A stretch of 64,000 nucleotides of DNA from Prorocentrum cordatum (Eukaryota > Sar > Dinophyceae > Prorocentrales > Prorocentraceae). Of the stretch, positions 32,800-44,320 are shown in pieces. The notes beneath the pieces are model-generated. The model saw nothing but the letters and a program-made list of their open reading frames with translations, did no database searches and was not told where the DNA came from. Where the stretch lies: contig CAUYUJ010017852.1 of NCBI GenBank assembly GCA_963575745.1, forward strand, positions 127,863 to 191,862. Direction: 5' to 3'. Each line of letters opens with the position of its first letter. Within the stretch, counting starts at the first letter, position 1. The translations under genes and the position numbers were made by a program.

Positions 32800-33420
32800 G
32801 CGTTCACACCGGCGACACACGCGCGGTAACCAAAGTGCGCAGCGCGCGCGATTTTGCGCTGCGCACTATGGTTTCCACTTGTATGGTCATCTGTTGGGAC
32901 GAGCATTAAATTGCGCATCGTTTGGTTTTCGCGTTCACATCGTTCACAAATTTATGGGGCGAAACCGTTGTGCGCACCGAAACGTCGCGCGCGCGACCTT
33001 GCGCTGCGCGCTGGCTTTCCCGCGCAATTATCAACTGCATGGCCATCTGTTGGGGCCAGAGAAATATTGTTTACATGATGCATTCCCGATTTGGACTTCG
33101 AGTTCGCATGCGTGGGAAGCCATAGTGCGCAGCGCAAGGTCGCGCGCGCGCGTCTTTGCGCTGCGCACTGTGGTTTTCCACGCATTTGCTAATCGTGTGG
33201 CCATCTCCTGGATTCAGAGAACTAAATTTTGCTTAGGGTTTCCCCTATTGATTTTCAGGCTGACATCGTTGACACATGCGTAGAAAACCACAGTGCGCAG
33301 CGCAAGGGCGCGCGCGCGCGACCTTGAGCTGCGCAATATAATTCCCCGCTCATTGTCCAACGCGCGCGCGCGACTTTGCGGCGCGCGCTGCGGTTTCCAA
33401 CGCATTTGTCCATTGTACGG
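32800..33420. repeat. CG-rich satellite with inverted GTGCGCAGCGC arms
   Basis: About five units of 100-130 bases. Each centres on a GTGCGCAGCGC ... GCGCTGCGCAC inverted pair around a CGCGCGCG stretch and is spaced by GCATGGCCATCTGTTGGG-like sequence. Units can fold into cruciforms. Confidence 0.7.
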
Positions 33421-33519
33421 CGAGTCCTTGGGGCCAGAGAATTCAGTTTCACATTTGGTTTCCCCGCGCGCGCGCGTGGTGAGTTTTGGATTGCCCCCCA
33501 TAAGCAGATCGTTTTGTAA

Positions 33520-33890
33520 AGCCAAAGACTGAATTTATTTTTGCCTGTGAAGTAGTAAGGGGGCCGACGGAGGCGCGCAGTTCTGCATGATATTGTGGGC
33601 AATACAGAACTCCCTACGCGCGCCCGTGGTGATATCTGTAGTGTCCACATACAGAACTACGCGCCCCCTTCGGCCTCCTTACAGCTTCACAGAAAAGTCC
33701 AATTCAATTTTTGGATTTACAGGGCGATCTTTTTATTGTGGACAATACAGAACTCACCGCGCGCGCGCGCCGCGGCGCGGGCGCGTGTAGGAAGTTCTGG
33801 ATTGCCCACAATACGAAGATCGCCTTGTAAATCCAAAAACTGAATTTAACTTTTCTGTGAAGCTTTCTGGAGGCCGACGGAGGCGCGCAC
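33520..33890. repeat. Inverted repeats around CCGACGGAGGCGCGC
   Basis: GTGAAG ... GGCCGACGGAGGCGCGC near 33550 and 33870 and its complement near 33665 enclose CAATACAGAACT segments that appear in both orientations. It links the satellite on its left to the one at 34941. Confidence 0.55.
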
Positions 33891-34149
33891 GGCGAGCGCC
33901 TTGAGTAAGGAACACTTACTTTTCAAAAGGGGCTCGGACGTTCCTTAGGTTTGCATGCGTTCCGCTGCCTTTTTGGCGGCGAGCCCCCCCGGTGTTCCTT
34001 GCGATTTTGGACGCGCGGGTTCGTTTTGTCGATCGGGGCGGGCGGTCTAAGGAACGGGGGGGCTCCACGGGGGGGCTCGGTTCCTTGCGCTTGCTCGACG
34101 TAATGCGACGGCGGTCGCGTATAAGCCCTGCGCCTCTCCGGGGCCTTCC

Positions 34150-34560
34150 CTTTCTTTGCGGGGCGCGCGCTGGAGCTTTCGCCCGTTCCGCGCGCCAGGG
34201 CGCGGGGCATTGAGGTCCAGTTCCTCGCAAGGGCCCCCCCGTTCCTTCGGCCACGCGGTTCGGAGCTCACTGGCTCGACATAATTGAACGGTGGCTGCGT
34301 TATGGTCCAGCTCCGTTCTCAGGCCCCCCCGTTCCTTGCGGGGCGCGCGCTGGAGCTGTCGCCCCTGCATGTATCCGCATGCCAAGGTATGGGGCATTGA
34401 GGTCCAGTTCCTCGCAAGAGCCCCCCCCGTTCCTTCGGCCACGCGGTTCGGAGCTCACTGGCTCGACATAATTGAACGGTGGTTGCGTTATGGTCCAGCT
34501 CCAATATCGGGCCCCCCCGCTGTCGCCCCCGCATGTATCCGCATGCCGAGGTGGGGGCAT
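34150..34560. repeat. 188-bp tandem duplication
   Basis: GTTCCTTCGGCCACGCGG starts at 34241 and 34429. Units also share GAGGTCCAGTTCCTCGCAAG and GGCTCGACATAATTGAACGG. A partial earlier unit begins near 34075. Confidence 0.75.
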
Positions 34561-34940
34561 TAGTTCCTTATGTCACACCTTAGGTGAAGACCTTCACTGT
34601 TCGCCTGCATACTCATTTTGTGCTTTGCATCCGTGGGTTTTCATATTTCTGAAACACGTGGCCGCCCAAGGCCTTTGCACTTGGTCACCCCTGGGGGCGC
34701 GAAGATTATTGCGCCTCGCGCGTCGCGGCCCGGGCAGGAGAGCCGCCCTTGTCCAGGGCGGCGGCGCAGGGGCGTGAAGTTCACCGCGCGTCGCGCATCG
34801 CGGGGCGCGATAATCCTCGCCTATCTACAAGTTTGTACACGTAAGGCTCCGCGTGCGCCGGTTGGTTGGTTAAGTCCAGTGCGTTGGTTGGCTGGTGCGC
34901 CGGCTGGTAGGCAGGTTGGCTGGTTGAAGAGCCGTTTAAG

Positions 34941-35700
34941 GAGGCCGACGGAGGCCGGGTCACCCGCGCGCGCGCGTGGGGAGTTCTGCATTGTCTACAA
35001 TATAAATGTCGACATGTTATTCCCGAAACTAAATCTGATTTTTTCTGGAGCCCTTTAAGGAGGCCGACGGAGGCCGGGTCACCGGCGCTTGCGCGCGCTG
35101 GAGAATTCTGCATTGTTCCAGAATATAGAAACCGACATGTTATTCCCGAAACTAAATCTGAATTTTTCTGGAGCCTTTTCAGGAGGCCGACGGAGGCTGG
35201 GTCACCGGCGCTCGTGCGCGCGGGATAGTTCTGCATTGTCCAGAATATACAAGTCGACATGTAAGTGCCGCGTTTGAACATGTTTTTTGTTTTGTTCTGT
35301 TCTGGAGCCCTTTGAGGAGGCCGACGGAGGCCGGGTCACCCGCGCGCGCGCGTGGGGAGTTCTGCATTGTCTACAATATAAATGTCGACATGGTATTCCC
35401 GAAACTAAATCTGATTTTTTCTGGAGCCTTTTAAGGAGGCCGACGGAGGCCGGGTCACCGGCGTTCGCGCGCTGGAGAGTTCTGCATTGTTCAGAAAATA
35501 AAAAAGTCAACATGTTATTCCCGAAACTAAATCTGATTTTTTCTTGAGCCTTTCAAGGAGGCCGACGGAGGCCGGGTCACCAGCGCTCGCGCGCGCGGGA
35601 TAATTCTGCATTTTCCAGAATATAGAAGTCGTCATATAAGTGCCGCAACTGAAAATGAATTTTTCTGGAGCCTTTTGAGGAGGCCGACGGAGGCCGGGTC
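34941..35700. repeat. ~120-bp satellite, 7 copies
   Basis: GAGGCCGACGGAGGCCGGGT starts at 34941, 35060, 35183, 35317, 35436, 35558 and 35680. Each unit carries a CGCGCGCG stretch, GTTCTGCATTGT and ATGTTATTCCCGAAAC. Units alternate between two subtypes (ATTCCCGAAACTAAATCTG and AAGTGCCGC), as in a young higher-order array. Confidence 0.9.
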
Positions 35701-36107
35701 ACGGCCGTTCTTCGGCCAATGCTCCTCCCGCTTGCGCGGCGGTTAAGTTCGCGCTTCTCCAGGCCGCGCGTTGCTTTGTATAATGAGTACGTGTCTCAGT
35801 CCCGCACGTGAAGCTCCAAGCCCAACATGCGCGCGGATATTGTGGGGAAGCCGTCTGGCGCTCCAGAAAACAACATCGCTTGCGGACCCGCGCGTTTGAG
35901 ACGATGAAACCTTGCACTACGGGAAAGGGGGGGCGGTGGCGGAAGCTCCAGCGGCATGGGGGCCCTTTCGCGGCGCGGAAGTGCGCGTCGGCATTCGACA
36001 ATTCTCCTTGCGGCACCCGTGGGGCGCGGAGCCCGTTCGGGTGCGTTTCCGGGCTGGCTGCTGGGCAATATGCCGCGATCCGTTTTCTTTGTTTCCATTT
36101 ACAGATG

Positions 36108-36130
36108 ATATTGTATATATATATATATAT

Positions 36131-36173
<43 letters not shown>

Positions 36174-36345
36174 TTTGCGCTGCCGTCAATTATGTTAGCC
36201 GCGCCCTGGTCTAGCTTGTACCCGTCGCGACTCAAAAGTTTGGCTCGCTACGTGCACGTGCGTGTGTGTGCGCGCGTGTGTGTGTTTGTGTGTGTGTGTG
36301 TGTGCGCGTGCGTGTGCGCGTGCGTGTGCGCGTGCGTGTTTGCTT
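36108..36345. repeat. (TA)n, (GA)n and (TG)n microsatellites
   Basis: TA units at 36113-36131, GA units to 36170 and TG/GCGTGC units at 36255-36342. Confidence 0.9.
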
Positions 36346-36702
36346 CGATTTTGGCGCGCCCGCGCGCGCTTTGGTTACGCAGCGCCGTCTTCAAAGTTGG
36401 ACGGACACAAATATGATTGCGACGCTCTCGAGTGATGTCGCGACAGGTGTGCGCATCGCCGTGCAGCGGACGGTTTTTTCCCGCGCTCGTAGCGTTTGCG
36501 CTTGCGCGGTGGACGCGCTCGCACGTTGAAGCTTGCGCCCCCTCAAGGCGCGCGCTGCCCTAGAGAAGCGGCTGCTTTCTCACTCGCGTACGCCGCGCGC
36601 CAAATCCAACATGTGCGCTGTTTGTTTCGGAAACCCTTTGGGCGTTGTACCAATGAGCATCGCCTGGGGTTCCCCGCTTTTGAATCGATGACACATCGCC
36701 CC

Positions 36703-36830
36703 ATGGCAAAACATGCCTGGCAAAAATCAATGCCCCGTGGAATTCTGAATATTGCAAAGCAGCCGATGGCAAAACAGGCCGTGCAAAAATCAGTGCTCAG
36801 CGGAATTTTGAAAATTTCCAGGCGCTTCGT
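36703..36830 (+). repeat. In-frame 63-bp duplication in an open frame
   Basis: ATGGCAAAACATGCCTGGC (36703) and ATGGCAAAACAGGCCGTGC (36766) start units 63 bases apart. The plus frame reads MAKHAWQKSMPRGILNI then MAKQAVQKSVLSGILKI. No family recognised. The rest of 36346-38510 shows no gene, only a TCTTGGGG block at 36960-37140. Confidence 0.4.
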
Positions 36831-38512
36831 CTGTCAAATTCGTTTTTTTTTTGCGTTTTCATTCCGCGGGCCAAGAAGTTAACAGCCATGGCCTGCGAAT
36901 GGTCGCTGTAGGAGACCCCCTCACTAATAAATCATTGATTTGTCTTTGCTTTCTGAAGGAGTTGGGCCTTTTGGGGGTCATGAGAGGGCCCCGAGAGCAC
37001 TCGGAACCGCATCGTGGCCCTCGTCGGGCTTCTTAGACGTTTGTTGGAAGCAATCTTGAACCATATTCGGTTATCTTCAGCCGCCTTGAAGGTCATCTTG
37101 GAGCATCGAAACCCCTCTTGGAGCCATTGTGGGCCATCTTGCACGCTCTAACCCCTCCGTTCCCCCCCCGTCCAGACCCAGGGAAGGGGGGGAGGTAGAT
37201 CTCCCCGAAGGGCACAGGGTTTTGAGAAGAGGAACGCAAGAGCTTGCTAGACCACCTGAACTAGTCCTGCTGGTGGGATTCACTCATGAGTTGTCGACTC
37301 CGCTGCTTGCGCAAGCATCCCACCCTTCCACCCGCAACGTGTTTTGCAACACCGATGCTGCCGCGATTGCGGGACCACCTGGCAGTTTATTGCACGTCTC
37401 CGCGGCTGCGCTAGCGCGCCCAAACTCGCGCGAATAGCGACCAGCTGGTTTGGCACAGCCGATGCGGCCACGATATGGCTTTTTCGTGGAAGCACCCCAG
37501 AGCGTCTCACAGGCTGCGCTCACGCACGGGCACCTCAGTGCGGGTCGGTGACTCGGACGGGCGCGGTATCATGATGATGCCGACAACGGCGACATCGATG
37601 ATGATAGTAGTGATGGCGGTAGTGCAGCCAATGAGGGCGCCGATGCTAGTGTCCACGATGTGATGGGTTGAAGATGGTGGCAGTGGCGGCGTTCAGCGAT
37701 AAGAGAAACCGCGGTGATACGGCGGTGTTTATGATTCATCATCAGCGCTTCCCCACACTAACTTCCAGCAGTGATGAAGGTGATGGTGGCGAAGTGCGCG
37801 CGGACGGATATGCAAGGCGCATGGCAGAGCTTCTCATGAAACACATGTTTCGCTCATACGTTTGAAGAGCTCTACCTGTTAACGCGGAGACGAGCAACGG
37901 TGTGGGAGAGATTTCGACGCGCGCGTGGGGCGGCCCGCGCGTATTATTTGATTTCGTTTCGTGCACCAGGTTCATGCTAAATCAACGCGAATGCACCACG
38001 TGGTGGGATGATAACGCGTTACGGTTCACATTGCTACAACCGTACGGTTCGTCAGCGATTCCAGTGAATGTGCGCGAGCAAAACATTTGCAACATTTGTA
38101 ATGAACTATGACTGGGCAGCCGGTGCTGTTCATGTTGAAACGCTTGCAACACGAATGCGTTTGGCATGATTTGGGCATGTGCGCGCGTGAGGAATTGATC
38201 CACATGTTGTGCAAAGGTTTCTCAGAAATTGATTTCTGAGATGCGCGACTGCGTTCGCATAGTTGTATATTGCAGGGGCTAGTGACGTGACGCATCGCCT
38301 CCTTGGGGAGGTGTATGGCTTCGTGTGAGAAGCGAACGATGAGGCATAACAAGTGTAAAGCACAATGCCCCAAGGGGGGGCCTTCAGTCTGCGCTCCGGA
38401 GGGGGGCCCTATTGCTTCTTTACAGTAGAGTAGACGTGGTGCAAGTCAGAAGCGGTAGCGATGCATCAACGGGCGGCACCGTGGCAAAATCGCACTTGAC
38501 CCACCGTGGGCT

Positions 38513-38690
38513 CGGAGGATCGTGCCGCGTCGCCAATGCATCGGCGATGCGGCTCGATGTGGAGCCCGAGTTTCTCCAGGCCAGGATCGCCGATGCACCG
38601 CCGATGTCGCCGATGCATCGTCGACGCAGCGTCGATGCATCGTCGATGCATCGTCGATGCGGCGCCGAGGAATCCACATCTCCGCAGTGT
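38513..38690. repeat. GATGCATCG-rich dispersed repeat, copy 1
   Basis: GCCGATGCATCGTCGATGC units follow a GGAGGATCGTGCCGCGTCGCC lead. A close copy is at 45716-45860 and a looser one at 56330-56440. Confidence 0.65.
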
Positions 38691-38935
38691 GCACGCACGT
38701 GGACCAGATGTTGGAGGCCTCGAAACTAAGAACCCCTACCTGCAAACACTGCTCGAGGAATGATCCGCATCTCCGCAGTGTGCACGCACGTGCCCATCGC
38801 AGCCCATGGCCACGAGGGGCGCGATCCGGCCACCACGGTGCGTTGAGGGCCTGCCGTTTGCATTTCGAAGTGTGGGCGACCGCCGTGTCCTTTGCCTTGC
38901 GCGCTGTGCCCTTCGAAGGTTTGGAGGGCCTTCTT

Positions 38936-39103
38936 CGGAGGTGGACAGACCTCCTACCCTGACACGTCGATGAAGAAGTTGGCCGTTTTCGGTTCGCGGG
39001 AGGGCGTCGCGGCCGTTATTTTTGCGGGTCCAGGTCCGTCGGTTTCGGTCCCAGGCTTTTTTTCACTAAAGGGAGGTTCACTAAAGGGAGGTTTGTCCAC
39101 CGT
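38936..39103. mobile_element. Small inverted-repeat element, family B, copy 2
   Basis: CGGAGGTGGACAGACCTCC at the left and GGGAGGTTTGTCCACCG at the right. The GTTCACTAAAGGGAG phrase near the right end is duplicated in tandem. Confidence 0.75.
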
Positions 39104-39585
39104 CGACTTCTGTGCTGTGACGTCCGTATCTTCTCTCGCGGGTGTTACTTGCCGCCGTTGTAATGGAGTAGTCACGTTGTGTTTTCTCGATGTGTCGTGA
39201 GGACATGTACGGTTGAACAGGTGAATTGCCGGGTGGTAGCCACCTTGTGAATATACGTGCAGACGTGTTCTTCGTCGTGTCTTCTCCCTCGTCCCGCAGC
39301 CAGCTCATTCTCAGACTCTCAGCGGCGTGCCGAGGCCCAGTGGAGAGGCGCGTGGTCTTGTTTTTGCTCGACTCCCCGGTTCTCCCTCGCCTTTCCTTCT
39401 TCTTTGGCTCTCTCCGTCTCTCTTGCTCTCTCTCTCTCTCTCGCGGTTACATGTTCGCAGTTACCCATCCAATATCTCTCCTCCACGATCGGATCTATCG
39501 CAGCCTCCGCCCCGTCTTCAGCGCGCCCTCCCTGCCCCCCTCAGGGGAATGAAAAATGACATACCCTCCACACAGCCTAGAGGAG

Positions 39586-39722
39586 AAGGAGGAGGAGGAG
39601 GAGGAGGAGGAGGAAGAGGAGGAGGAGGAGGAGGAGGAGGAGGAGGAGAAGGGGGAGGAGGAGGGGGGAGGGGGAGGGGAGGAGGGGGAGGAGGGGAGGA
39701 GGGAGGGGAGGGAGGAGGGTTC
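39586..39722. repeat. (GGA)n polypurine tract
   Basis: GAGGAGG run with GGGGA variants. No gene is seen in 39104-40120. Confidence 0.95.
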
Positions 39723-40122
39723 TCCTGGCTGCCCCTCCTGCATCTTCGCCGCTCGGCCCCCTCGCCCTCTGCACCCGCAGCGCGCCCAGCACGGCGCCGG
39801 CATCCCCAGCGGTGTCGACGTGCCGGTGCCGGACAGCGAATCGGCCGGCGGCGCATCGTGCCGAAGCGCCAAGGGGAGGCAGGAGGCAGCAGGGCCCGTG
39901 GTCGTTCGGGGAGGCAGGAAGTCAGAGCCCCGAATCATCAGGGGTAACTCGGGTCAGGGATAACTCGGGTTCGTTTTTCGGGAATCCAAACCCGACTTAC
40001 CCCGGACCCGAGTTACCCCGGATAACTCGGGCGCCCAAGGAAGCAGCAGGGCCCGTGGTCGTTCAGGTTAGATGCTCGTTTCGGGGACCTTCCTGGAACC
40101 CACCTCACGGATCTGTTCGACC

Positions 40123-40240
40123 CCAGTTCGACTCAAGTTCGACTCAGGTTCGACTCAAGATCGACTCAAGTTCGGCTCAGGTTCGACTCAGGTTCGACTC
40201 AGGGTCGACCCAACTCGACTGACTTTCGACGCAGCTTCGA
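40123..40240. repeat. Decanucleotide GTTCGACTCA minisatellite
   Basis: About eleven 10-base units (GTTCGACTCA, GATCGACTCA, GGTCGACCCA). Just before it (39943-40035), ATAACTCGGG and its complement CCCGAGTTA appear as inverted repeats. Confidence 0.85.
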
Positions 40241-41070
40241 CGCACGAGTGGAGCGAGTGGCTTCAGGAAGGTCCCCAGAACGAGCATCCAAGGGCCCGTG
40301 GTCGTTCAGGGTCAAGGTCGCGACGGCCAGGCAGTCAAGATCACAACAGTTTCGTGATCGTTTTGGTACTCATTGTTTTGCCGATCGGCGCGGGCCCTCG
40401 CACCCCCCCCCCTCCCCCTTCTCCATGGAGCAGATCTTGGCTGTTTTGGGGCGCTTGTTTCAGGCAGGTGGAGCCTCCCCCTCAGGACGCTCGGTTGCAA
40501 ACAGTCGCACCAAGCAGAGGTCCGGAGCCAGAACCCCCTTCCCCCCCTCCGCCCAATATCGAAACGCCGAATATGAAAACGTTCACCAACAGTTTCGTGG
40601 AACCATGCTGAGTCAGATAGAGTGAAATCGAAGAGAAACCGCCCATTAACATATTTGTGACGGAGTTCCACGTGAAGGCGCCAGAGGCGCCGCCAGGGGG
40701 GTCAAGCGTCGACCCAAGAAATTAGAGCCGACCTCTGCCATATTATGCGCAAGTCGAGATCCTTTTTAGCTTACCCAGTTATTTAATTGCTTCGCTCATT
40801 CCACCAGCCAGTGCAGTGTCATCGTGATCGCGTGCTTGGAAATGTTTTCGTGTGCTTGTGGCAGGAGGGAGATGTCTGCGAAGCACTCGGTGGCTTTCCA
40901 GGGCAATTTTGGGACCAAACTAAGTCGTGGACCAGATGCCGCTTTGGGAGGCTTCTTGGGGTCTTCGGTGGCCTCTCGGGGGCGTCTTGGCGGCAGTTGA
41001 CCAGATGCCTCTTTCGCGAGGATTCTTGGGTTCGCTTCGGAGTCCTCTTGGAGGCTTCTTGGCGGCATTT

Positions 41071-41313
41071 GTGTGTTGTGTTGTGTTGTGTTGTGTTGTG
41101 TTGTGTTGTGTTGTGTTGTGTTGTGTTGTGTTGTGGTGTGGTGTGGTGTGGTGTGGTGTGGTGTGGTGTGGTGTGGTGTGTGTGTGGTGTGTGTGTGTGT
41201 GTGGTGTGGTGTGGTGTGGTGTGGTGTGGTGTGGTGTGGTGTGGTGTGGTGTGGTGTGGTGTGGTGTGGTGTGGTGTGGTGTGGTGTGGTGTGGTGTGGT
41301 GTGGTGTGTGTGC

Positions 41314-41373
<60 letters not shown>

Positions 41374-41385
41374 GCGCGCGTGCGC

Positions 41386-41424
<39 letters not shown>

Positions 41425-41482
41425 TGTGTGTGTGGGTGTGTGGTGTGTGTGGTGTGTGTGTGTGTGTGTGTGTGCGTGACCT
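41071..41482. repeat. Microsatellite changing from GTGTT to GTGTG to TGCG to TG
   Basis: Four zones follow each other without gaps: GTGTT (41071-41133), GTGTG (to about 41305), TGCG (to about 41425), then TG. Poly-Cys/Val and poly-His/Thr frames are artefacts. Confidence 0.95.
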
Positions 41483-42240
41483 CTTGGGGGCTTCTGGCGG
41501 CAGCTTTTTGACACTCGGGGGGCCTCATGGGGACGTGCTAGCGGGCTCGGGCGCCATCTTTCGGGCAGGCTCGGCATGTGAGTTTGGGTTCCCCCTTTTG
41601 GGGGCTTCTTGGGGGCCTCTGCAGCTCTCTTGGGAGGCCTCTTTGGCCGTCTTGGAGTCCTCTTGGGCCGTCCGGGGGCCGTCCTGGGAGCCTGTTGGGT
41701 TGACTTGGGATGATCTTGGCGGCCTACTGGGCTGTCCTGGACGGTCGGATACCCGCAAAGGCGCTAACGCCAAAACTTGTCTAAAAATTGTGATCATGGC
41801 ACTCCGTAGGTGAGAACTTGGCGGTGCAAGCCATGTGTAATCTATGTCGCGTAAGCATTTTCTCGTGACCGTGTGGAGGTGGCACCAATGTGGCAAAGGC
41901 TATGTGGTGTAAACTATGTCGCATAAGCTATGCGGCGTGAAGTGGAGACGAAGCCTGCGGGGCACAAAGAGAGTGTTGCAGGCCATGTCGTGCGAGCTGG
42001 GCGGTGTGAGCTGCGTGGTGTGAGCTGTGTGGTGTGAGCTACTGTGGTGAAGGCCAGGTGGTGTAGTCTCAGAGCACGCTGCGCCCACGAGGCGGCACGG
42101 GCCGCAGCGAGGCGAGGCCGCGGAAAACCCACCCAGCGCACGGGGCGCACGCGAGGTGCTCATGGGGGGTGGCAACAGGTACCACCAGCGCACCTGGATT
42201 CGTGTGTTGCTCTCCCCTGGGCTGACCATTCGCCCCTGTC

Positions 42241-42355
42241 GTCGCCCGCGCGTTCTCCTCCTCCTCCTCCTCCTCCTCCTCCTCCTCCTCCTCCTCCTTC
42301 TCCTCCCCCTCCTCTTATTCCTCCTCCTCCTCCTCCTCCTTCTCCTCCTCCTCCG
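42241..42355. repeat. (CCT)n polypyrimidine tract
   Basis: CCTCCT run with CTTATT and CCC interruptions. To its left (41860-42150) are GTGTGAGCTGCG-type short repeats and GCGGCACG units related to 17160-17700. Confidence 0.9.
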
Positions 42356-42489
42356 GGCGGCAGCGGGGCGGCACCTCGGCACTCCCCCGCGCGCGAGGCG
42401 CCCGCGAGGCGCCCACCAACGAAGGGGGTACACAGGCGGCAACTCGGCGGAAGTCCAGACAGTGTGATATCTCACGAGGCGAAGTGATC

Positions 42490-42657
42490 GGAGGTGGATA
42501 GACCTCCTACCCTGACATATCGATTGGTGAATCGTGCGTTTTCGGTTCTCGAGAGGGCGCCGCGGCCGTTGTTTTCCAGGCTTGCGCCCGCCAATTTTGG
42601 GCCCGAAGTCGTTTTCACTAAACCACGTTTTTCTAAAGGGAGGTCTGTCCATCCCCG
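42490..42657. mobile_element. Small inverted-repeat element, family B, copy 3
   Basis: CGGAGGTGGATAGACCTCC at the left and AGGGAGGTCTGTCCATCCCC at the right; the interior is very close to 13391-13558. Confidence 0.78.
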
Positions 42658-44115
42658 ACGTGAGAGCCCCTGAGTGCAGGCACTCATTGGAAGATGAGCC
42701 TTCCCTCTCGGGGCCCTCCTCGCGTCTCGGTGGAGCCCTCTTTGGCCGTCTGGAAGCCACGTTCGGCAATCATGGAGCGCCCTTGGCATGAGGCCGCGGG
42801 GTCTGCCACGCATTTAGCGCCTGAGGTCCGGACCACCGCCCCGGGACAGGTTTTTCGTCCTGAATCTTTGTTTGACGCTCCCGAGGCCCGGCGAGGGCCC
42901 CCGAAGGCCAAACAAGGGTACCCTTGTGTCCTGTTCGTTGCGACCCATGCCCTCTACGTTCCACTGGCAATGTGGCCATCGGAAGAGTCTTGTGTCCTCT
43001 CGCGTGTCCTCTCCAATCCACCCCGACTGTATGAGCCTCTTGCCAGAGATTTTCCCACGCCTCTGACCCGTCGGGCCGTCGAAAAGCATCCACTTCGCTG
43101 ATACCGTCACCGCTGCACGAGCCCAGGGTAGGATTGCAGCATTCGGCGAGCAATCGTTTGGCACGCGAGGTGCATGTCGTTTTCGATCCCTCCGTTCTGA
43201 CATTTGAGCTTGACTCGCCGACGTTCCCCAAAACAATGCCTGCACTTACGGCTTCGGAGTGGTCTTACGGCCTCTTCCGCCGATCCTGAAGGTCTGAACT
43301 GTGAGGAAAATCTCCGAGCGCGGGCGCGCTCTCTGCAGCGCCCCCAATTGTCGCCACGGGACTGTCTCCAGTAGGGGGCGAGCTTCGAGTCGCATCTCCT
43401 GCCTCGACAACGACACTGTCCCAGGGGCGCAGATAAGAGTGAGGAGCAGTGTGGGGGTCCGCCTGCCTGCTACCAGGAGAGGGAGGAGACGGCGTGCCGC
43501 GGTACACCATACCCTCAGGCCGACGATTATTCCAGAACCGCTTGAAGAGAGCCTCGAAATTGGAAAAGGGACAACACTGTGTTACCTAGACCTAGCGGCC
43601 TTTGCTTCTTCCTGCCACCGTGCCTGGGTCGTGGACCAAGGACCCTCTGGGGGGGGCCTCCGGGTGCCTCCTGGTGGCCTGCTGGCGGTCTCGGGGATCA
43701 TTCTGGGCAGAGGGCTCGAAATGTCAGTTCGTGTTCCCCCTCTTGGGGCCGTCTTGGGGCTTTCTTGGGGCCTTCTTGGACCATCTTGCGGCACTCTTGG
43801 GGGCCCCGTGGGCCGTTCTGGGCAATCTTGGCGTTTGGGAGGACCGCCTAGGCCGTTGGAAGACCGACTAGGGCGAGAACGCTAAGATCTTTTAAACACC
43901 TTGTTAGGACAGTCAATGGCTTGTCCCTCATGAGGCCCTCGTGGGGTCCCTTTGGGGGGGCGGCTTGGAGGCCTCTTGGCCCGTTCTGGGGCTATCTTCG
44001 GCGTCTTGGACCCAAGTTGCCGAGAGACTGAAAGAGGCCCAAGTTGGCTCGAAGATCACCCAAAACGGGAACGGCAGCGCGCGCTGACACGGGGCCGCGA
44101 GGCCCGGTACGGAGT
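42658..44115. other. Spacer without recognised gene
   Basis: Several frames of 130-190 codons cross 42690-43885 on both strands, but none carries a domain I recognise. The right part (43600-43860) is the TCTTGGGGCC minisatellite. Confidence 0.35.
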
Positions 44116-44119
44116 GGTG

Positions 44120-44320
44120 GGGGAGGAGGAGGAGGAGGAGGAGGAGGAGGAGGAGGAGGAGGAGGAGGAGGATGAGGAGGAGGAGGAGGAGGAGGAGGAG
44201 GAGGAGGAGGAGGAGGAGGAGGAGGAGGGAGGGAGGAGGGAGGGAGGGAGGGAGGAGGGAGGGAGGGAGGGAGGGAGGGAGGGAGGGAGGGAGGAAGGGA
44301 GGGAGGGGGTTGTGCTGCAA
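44120..44320. repeat. (GGA)n and (GGGA)n polypurine tract
   Basis: GGA units to about 44230, then GGGA/GGGAGG units. A CCT-type tract follows on the other strand (44330-44398), so the two could fold together. Confidence 0.95.

Noticed and set aside
35808-36416. 202-codon plus-strand frame
   Set aside because: About half is GA/TG microsatellite, and the rest has no recognisable domain and competes with frames on the other strand.
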